DNA of 64,000 nt from Tetragonia tetragonoides (lineage: Eukaryota > Streptophyta > Magnoliopsida > Caryophyllales > Aizoaceae): positions 21,432,501-21,496,500 of the forward strand of contig CM076148.1 in the NCBI GenBank assembly GCA_038025085.1. The letters run 5' to 3'. The position numbers and the translations under genes were made by a program. Below the pieces are notes generated by a model that did not search any database, was not told the DNA's origin, and saw only the letters and a list, made by a program, of their open reading frames with translations. This document shows positions 57,448-64,000 of the stretch, piece after piece. Position 1 is the first letter of the stretch; every line of letters begins with the position of its first letter.

Positions 57448-58981
57448 TGTAGATGCCAAAAAAGCGTCTTCAGATTTCTCCGCAAAAGCCCGATAATGCA
57501 AGGAGTAAGTTTTAAGCTTGAACTGCTATTTTTGCTTTAATAGTTAAGATAAGGTCTCAGATTTTTTTCCTCTAAACACTCCTTCATTTCCACTTCATTT
57601 AAAAGCCCCTTTCAAGAGATTTCCACTGCTTCCTTCCGTGTCCAAATACGATTCCACACCTAAGAGTTATGGCCAAACAAAGTTTAGGGTCAAAACAGAT
57701 AAAGCCGAATACCGTGGACCGTGTTTCCAGCCCCATGTGGGAGTTCATTTGGTTGAATTAATTTGTGAGCCTTATATTTTTGGATTCCTTATTCAAATAT
57801 CTTTCCAATGCCATACCATGAGCCCACACCACATTCCCAACCAAGGAGTTACGAGCCCAACTCTGATGTGTACTCCAAAACTGACCTCTCCTTACTCTTT
57901 CTGGCATATCTCGAGATCCACAAAACATTTGGACCTTGAATCATCCAATTCGGAGCCCAAACGAGTGAGATACGGCCCAAAGAAAATCCAGATGAAAAGT
58001 TGTCAGCGGCTCAGGCCAGCGCCGCTAGCGGCCCAATCTAGCGGCGCTGGCTTTTTCTTCGGGCCCGGCTCATTTTTCAAGCCCGTCTCATTTTTCAGCT
58101 CAATTTTCACCCGTTCAACCCTACTTCCCACGCCTATATAAACAACCCTTCACCCTCAGTTCAAAACACACAGTCTACAGTTGACACCCTCTATTCTCAG
58201 TAGTATTGACTCTGAGCTTCTCCCTCTTTCTTCCATAAATAATTCTATTCTATTCTCGGGAGTATTGACACCGAGCTTCCCCCTCTTTCTTTACTTAAGA
58301 TCTATTTTTACTATTCTTGTCAAATATAGCCTACAGTTCAAGTACAAATTCTTGAGGGCTCAAATTAAATTAATTGTTTAACTGTTTATTTTCTAAGTAG
58401 TCATAATGTAGATATTATGCTAAAATAACGTTTTATTTCTTCCTAAATATTGTCTGTATAGTCGTTGTGCTGCTCAACTTGTCCATCAAATGCATGTCTA
58501 AATAAGGGTTAAAATAAATGTTGTGATGCTTGTGATGAATCAATTAATAGTCTAAGTCTAAGTCGTTAATCCGGTTTTGCATGGGAATCATATCTTTAAA
58601 TTATTAAGCAAACTTGAGTTAGTAGAGGCCGTCATAATACGGGCGAATTGGGTGCCTAACACCTTCCCACCTCGTACATTCGCCCCCTAACCCTTTATTC
58701 TTGGGTACTTATATGTCTTATATAAGCGGGAGTCTTTCTAAAAACATGATTAGTTCACGTTTCGCGCTATTGGGTTGTCCCTTCGGTTTGTCCCTTGGAT
58801 AAAACGCCGATAGCAGATTCGTGACCTCTTTCATGGTTTTTATTCAATTCAAGTCCTTTTAAAAGCTTTTCTAACTCGATGGTCCCTTGAACTTATCTAA
58901 GCCCCCAACTGACAAATTTTCTATAAGGACGCACTCCGGGGAAAAACAAAAGGATTAGTATGAAAATCCCGGGTCCTTACA
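57448..58981 (+). repeat. 3' LTR of C
   Basis: TGTAGATGCC to GGGTCCTTACA, preceded by the polypurine tract AAAGTGGGGGCTTC. Compared with the 5' LTR it is about 117 bp shorter, mainly because the GC block (58005-58050) is reduced to one full and one half palindrome and because of a gap near 57925. Confidence 0.93.
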
Positions 58982-60825
58982 GACACCCGGGCCTCGGGAA
59001 GCCGAAAAAGGAAGGCTTTAATCCATGGTTTTGGGGCTTCCAGGAGTCCCCGGAACAAAGGTGTATATTTTCACACCACATCGCATGGGAAACCCCTAGG
59101 GGACATGAGAGGCCTCCGAGGTCCGTTATCTGGTCTCTGATATGCTTGTTAGGGCGTTTTTACGGTACATTAAAGTAAGGCCCGGAACACCTAAAGCATG
59201 GGTGATATCGAAGTTCGGGGATCCAAATGACGCTCATGGGGCACCAAGGGTCTACTAGGGTCATGATAGACTTCTCGGAAAAGTTTGAGAAAAAAATAAT
59301 ATTCGGGCCCCGGGAAACCGAAAATCAAAGGCAATCCACGTTTTCTAGCTTCGGAAAGACCCCTGAAAAAAAACTGTATATTTTCACACCACATCGCATG
59401 GGACACCTGTAGGGGACATGGGAGGCCCCAGTGGTCCATTATTTTGTCTCTAATAGACTCGTAAGGGTGCTTTTTTCAGGACATCAATGTAAGAGCCGGA
59501 ACACGGAAAGCATGGGTGAATATCCAAGTTCGAGGATCTGGATGGTCCTCCCGGGGCACGGAGGGTCTACTAGGGTCATGAACTCATGATAGACCCCCCC
59601 AAGAAGTTTGGGCAAAAATGGCGACCGGGCCCCGTGAAGCCGAAAACGAAGGTTATAATCCACGTTTTTGGGGGTTCTGGGAATCCCAAGAATGAAGGTG
59701 TATATTTTCACACCACATCGCATGAGACTCCCCTAGGGGAAATCGGAGGTCCTTAGGGTCCGTTATTTGGTCCCTAATTCAGGGCATTTTTACGGGACAC
59801 CAATGTAAGGCCCGGAACAACGAAAACATGGGTGATATCGAAGTTCGGAGATCCAAATGACCCTCTTAGGGCACCGATGGTTCACTAATGTCATGATAGA
59901 CCATCCGGAGATGTTTGGGCTAAAATGACACCCAGGCCCCGGAAAACCGAAAACGAAGGCTATATCCACGTTTTTGGAGCTTCTGGGAGGCCCCGTAACA
60001 AATGTGTATATTTCCATACCACATCGCATGGGACACGTCTAGAGCATATGGGAAGCCCCTAGGCTCTGATATCTGGTCCCTGATTGGCTTGAAATGGCGT
60101 TTCGGAGCACCGAGGGTCCACTAGGGTCATGATAGACCCCCCAGAGAATTTTGGGCAAAAATGACACCAGTGCCCCAGGAAGCCAAAAACGAAGGCTATA
60201 ATCCACGTTTTTTGGGCTTTGGGGGGCGTACAGGAGGCCCCAAAACGAAGTTGTATATTTTCATACCACATCACATGGGACGCCCCTATGGGACATGGGA
60301 GGCCCATATGATCTGTTATCTGATCCTTGATAGACTTGTAAGGCGTTTTAGGACCCCAATGTAAGGGCCGTAATACCGAAAGAATGGGTGATATCAAGTT
60401 CGAGGATTGGGATGATTCTCTTGGGGCACCAAGGTCCACTAGGGTCATGATAGACCCCCCAGAGAAGTTTGGGGGAAAATGACACCCAGGCTTTAAGAAG
60501 TCGAAGACGAAAGCTATAATCCACTTCCGGGAGGCCCCAGAACAAAGGTGTACATTCTCACACCACATCGCATGAGACACCTCTAGGGGGCATGGGAGGC
60601 CTCCGTGGTCTATTATCTAGACCTTGATAGGCTTGTAAGGGCGTTTCTACTACACACCAATGTAAGGGCCTGAACAGCGAAAGCATGGGTGATATCGATG
60701 TTCGGGGATCCAGATGACCCTCTCGTGGCACTGAGGGTCCACTAGGGTCATGATAGACCCCACGAAGATTTTTGAGCAAAAATGGCACCCGGCCCTCATG
60801 AAGTCGAAAACAAAAGCTAATTTAC
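58982..60825 (+). repeat. About 313-bp satellite, right block
   Basis: The array continues from the monomer cut by C, with about six more copies in the same orientation. The GATATCGAAGTTCGG word recurs at about 59203, 59518, 59832, 60388 and 60690, giving 302-315 bp spacing with one shortened copy near 60080. Minus-strand frames repeat from monomer to monomer and are not genes. Confidence 0.9.
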
Positions 60826-61124
60826 GGGGTACTTGATGTTGTATCACTTTTCATCCCTTAGCTTTCTCAAATTTTCCCAAACTTCTACCATGGTGAAATC
60901 CTTTGAAAATTTGTTTGATGCCTGATGCAAAAATCTAACCATAGAAGATAAACTTGAATTGGTCCCGTTCCACGTCTCTACCTTGTTGACTTTAAAACCA
61001 ACTAAAATATTGTGGCCCCTTCCTCGATCTGCTCTGAATTATTGGGACCTTGACCTGCATGTTTTCCGTTTTGGTAACTCTGAATTATGCCATTTAGTTG
61101 AAGAATTTGCTGCGATCACTAATA
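60826..61124 (+). pseudogene. Detached copy of the B antisense gene start
   Basis: It matches 40527-40823: the 5' leader, the ACCATGG start (60889), then MVKSFENLFDA with a TGA, and HVFRFGNSELCHLVEEFAAI. The promoter block with TATA is not included. It begins right at the end of the satellite and stops at the amylase relic. No LTR lies beside it. Confidence 0.7.
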
Positions 61125-61149
61125 TAGTATACCTATCATTTGCAAATGG

Positions 61150-63142
61150 GATAAAATTCCCTGATGTAGAAAAGTTAAAGTTTGGGGGAATAAGATGACC
61201 AATATCAAGTCTTGATTCAATTTTGACTATGATCTTTGCATCAATCTATGCAACATAGAGGTCTGCTTCGGACGCCATTATAGTAACATTAGTTGATTTA
61301 CTTATCTCGTTCCTTCCTCTGATTGATGTTAGTTTCATGATTTCCTCTTTCAAACCCCATTCAAAAAAGTGATCATAAAACTGTAAAAAAGGATAAATCA
61401 ATACTTCACATTAATCATGAAATGATTATTAAGCAAATACTAAATGCCACTTTTTATTTTAATATATTAAAGAGGATATATATATGGTAAAGTTTTTGGA
61501 GGTTGTAATAGGTTTTACGTTCAACTACTATTATCATCGATCTATGTACCTTTATTTAAACCATAAGGAAAGGAGGTATATGATGCAATATAAGAGGAAG
61601 AAAACATTTAAATGAATGAGGTGAAGTAAAAATTCAAGGTGGATGCATGTTTAACATTATCATAATACTTACTATAGATGGTATTCCTGGATGGGTGAGA
61701 ATATAAGCATATCCTTGTATAACCTTATCTTCTGGGAATGGCAACGACTTTTGTGTAGAACCTGTATCATGGTTATCAATAAAAGCAACAGCATTTTCCG
61801 GTAACACTCCAATCATTCCGCTTGGTTTGCCATTAGAATCTTTCATTCTCCACAATTCCCCCTGTACAGCAGTTTGTAAAATACCTTTTGTTGTAAAGTC
61901 AAATGCAGTAACAACACCCGCTCCAGCCGCCTGAACCCACTTGACCAACCTATCCCTATGAGCATTCGGGTCATAGTCGTTTGTTTTCTCATCTTGACCG
62001 AATGAAATAGAATCCCAATACTCCCCGACGACAAAATCTGGTTTAGTTTATTCCACATATATTTTGGTTATGTTAGGTGCATATCCTTTCACAAAGTCAA
62101 ATCTCCATCCATCAAAACCAATTTCCTTTTTTAGCCAATTCATCCAGTCTGATAGCTCTTGCCTTACCATTAGGTTAAGATGATCAAGATCTCGGACAGC
62201 CGCATAAGGGTCTCCAGTATCCAAATTTTCAGAACCATCGGAATATTGATTGTCATCCTTGCAAATAGACCAAGGACCCCAATCCAGTTGACTATCTGAA
62301 GTTCCTCCTTCAAATATACAGTATATGCCTCTTTCGCCTTTCTTATCAGCGCACCTATGATTTATCACTATATCAGCAATGCATTTAATCCTTTTTTGGT
62401 GAAAGACATTGGTCAATGACTTCAATTGAAGCTCATTCCCATACTTAGAAGCATTAAGATCATATAATCTTCCTGGCAAATAACCTAGAAAATTAAAGAT
62501 ACAAACTAGAAGATACAATACCATAGTAATACAAATAGAGATAACAGTGGATTAAATAAGAATCATAATAGAATGGAGTCATATTCATATCTACGTACAT
62601 TTCCACTTTATTCTTCATATTCATATCTAGTGGATGGATCAAATAATTAGATATTCGATAGACCTTAGTCATCAATCCGACTTATTTGATAATGTAATTA
62701 TTCATACGTGGCCAAATATTAGTTATGACGTACCACATATATACAAGTTACAAAAGTAACATACTCGACTAAGATAATTACTTTTGGAAATTAGTAGGAC
62801 TTATTAGTATGTTTTTTTTCTTATAACCTAGCAAATTATAAACTACACTAATAAATAACAATTATCTATATCTTGGGTCAATAGGTAGACTAGAACTCAT
62901 CATCCATCTATCATATAATGAATGTCCAATTTGTGGACATTTGATCGAGTAAATATTTACCGGTTCCAAATTATCATTGTCATTACCTAGTATATATAAA
63001 AACTAGTTACCTTGAGGTGAAACAAAATGAGTTGGTGGAGGAAGCCAAATATGGGTAATTCCGCTTTAGCTAAATCGTTGATGGAACTCAATAAAATGTT
63101 GTACAATCCTCCTTCCTTATTGCATGACTCCCAATTAAATCC
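61150..63142 (-). pseudogene. AMY: Plant alpha-amylase (GH13) pseudogene
   Basis: Three exons read on the minus strand. Exon 2 is 63142-63011 (GFNWESCNKEGGLYN, then THIWLPPPTHFVSPQ after a one-base loss near 63063). Exon 3 is 62484-61673 ([41 protein letters not shown]). Exon 4 runs from 61380 (FYDHFFEWGLKEEI) to about 61150. Introns follow GT-AG. The catalytic Asp (RFDFVKGY), Glu (VVGEYWDS) and Asp (FIDNHD) are kept. Breaks are that frameshift, TAA at 62048-62050 and TAG at 61246-61248. Exon 1 with the signal peptide is not seen. The active enzyme hydrolyses internal alpha-1,4 bonds in starch. Confidence 0.88.
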
Positions 63143-63296
63143 CTGTTAATAAAAAAAATTGATGCAAAATCCAAATTGAAGAATGTCAATAAACAATAAT
63201 AATTTTAATTATTTTTATGCTAGAACTGACAGCACAATTAGTTGAACTGTACACCACACTAACCATTTGCCCAACATGTCATTTAACAGCTTGTCT
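63143..63296. other. Upstream flank of the amylase relic
   Basis: AT-rich intron-like sequence upstream of exon 2; the expected first exon was not recognised. Confidence 0.4.
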
Positions 63297-63440
63297 TGTG
63301 AGGACTTAGTCCACCGTGGACCAAGTAATTTTGAAGGGTGGCTCCAAATAAAGTAGATTGGTGGCTCCGGGTAAAGTAGAGGGGTGGACATTTACAAATT
63401 GATTTTTATCCCATTTACAAATGATAGGTATACTATATTG
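63297..63440. mobile_element. MITE-related fragment
   Basis: It starts TGTGAGGACTTAGTCCACCG, followed by TGGACCAAG and two GGTGGCTCC units, like the MITE at 14033. The opposite terminal repeat is missing. Its right part (63405-63440) is repeated in inverted form at 61121-61155. Confidence 0.6.
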
Positions 63441-64000
63441 CTTTTCAAAAAAAACCTTATAGGATATTGATTGCTTTTCAATTAAAATCTTGGTCCTATT
63501 TTATGTCTATCTCATCTACTTTCACACAACTTTATGTATATGTTACATTTTTTTTTTTTTTTATCTATCATGAAAATAGTTTGCGTGTCAAATACAGGAA
63601 GAGTTGCAATAGGTTGGAACAATGTGAATATGTGATGAGACAAAGGATCTTCAATGTCAGTTTTTTACATATACAATGTCTTTATAATATTATTTGCCAT
63701 TAATTGTTTTTTGCAATTCTCAAACTACCGTTCTTTTTGCCAAATTATTTTTTTTCTTTTTAACATGATGTAGCCAACCCCATTTTCGCAATAGTTATTG
63801 GCTACTCCTTAGATATAACCAAGAAATTAGCCCAAAAAACAAGAGAAATAAAATAATTAACTAAAAGGAAATAGGACTACTTCCGTCATTCATCATTTGT
63901 TTTTTGTTTTTAAAATACTCATTTTGAAAGCTCAACGACTAACATCCCGACTTGCGCATTCTTTAAACTGGTAAATTACAATATTGACCGATGACAAACC
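63441..64000. other. Non-coding right edge
   Basis: AT-rich with a poly-T run (about 63550-63562). No gene is supported. Confidence 0.5.

Larger units (their letters stand above)
50144..58981 (+). mobile_element. Tat-like non-autonomous element C
   Basis: This complete 8.8 kb element has LTRs 50144-51794 and 57448-58981 and a perfect 5-bp target duplication GACAC (50139-50143, 58982-58986) inside a satellite monomer. It codes for a partial gag only; knuckles, protease, RT and integrase are absent. LTR and leader match A1 and B, and the 3' region carries tandem repeats and conserved motifs. It must have moved with enzymes from another element. Confidence 0.93.

Noticed and set aside
49251..60847. 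Many similar minus-strand frames in the satellite
   Set aside because: They recur with the monomer and change frame between copies.
61150..63142. Functional alpha-amylase gene
   Set aside because: A frameshift, two nonsense codons, no visible first exon and a truncated 3' end argue against function.

Overview
This window is nuclear DNA from a flowering plant, probably a eudicot. The evidence is plant-only LTR retrotransposon lineages (Tekay/Del chromovirus, Athila, and Tat/Ogre-like elements with a TGGCGACTTCACTGGGG primer site), a MULE transposase relic, a TTG-tailed plant-type SINE, GT-AG introns, and a plant-type alpha-amylase relic. I found no intact host gene. The sequence is AT-rich, full of nested insertions and satellite DNA, and looks like heterochromatin.

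Layout, left to right. (1) 1-714 is part of a minus-strand Ty3-type LTR. (2) 715-14032 is a minus-strand MULE transposase relic, split at its zinc knuckle by a 12.1 kb Tekay-type element at 935-13032 (5-bp target duplication with one mismatch). That element has long LTRs, an extra ORF before gag, a broken gag-pol with a chromodomain, and a SINE in its leader. (3) 14033-17581 holds a MITE, a GA microsatellite and weak retroelement relics. (4) 17582-28792 is the 5' LTR and gag of a truncated Athila element. Its LTR is interrupted by N1 (18874-26199), a complete but coding-poor Tat-like element with a 38-bp minisatellite. (5) 28793-47404 holds two related Tat-like elements, A1 on the plus strand and B on the minus strand, facing each other. 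Both keep zinc-knuckle and integrase regions but lack reverse transcriptase at the same place. Between B's integrase and its 3' LTR lie two antisense genes: a multi-exon plant mobile domain (PMD)-like gene and a DUF7745/PMD-like gene. (6) 47405-49136 is unassigned. (7) 49137-60825 is a satellite array (about 313-bp monomer), interrupted by element C (50144-58981) with a perfect GACAC target duplication. (8) 60826-61124 is a detached copy of the second antisense gene, joined directly to (9) a minus-strand alpha-amylase pseudogene (about 61150-63142). (10) 63297-63440 is a MITE-related fragment.

The most interesting material is the Tat-like family A1/B/C. Its copies lack reverse transcriptase, carry 3'-UTR repeats of different unit length in different copies, and in B carry an antisense gene pair. 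GC-rich blocks built on the palindrome GCCGCTAGCGGC lie roughly 50-85 bp upstream of TATA boxes both in the LTRs and before an antisense gene, which suggests a shared promoter design. All coding calls rest on reading translations by eye; no database search was run.
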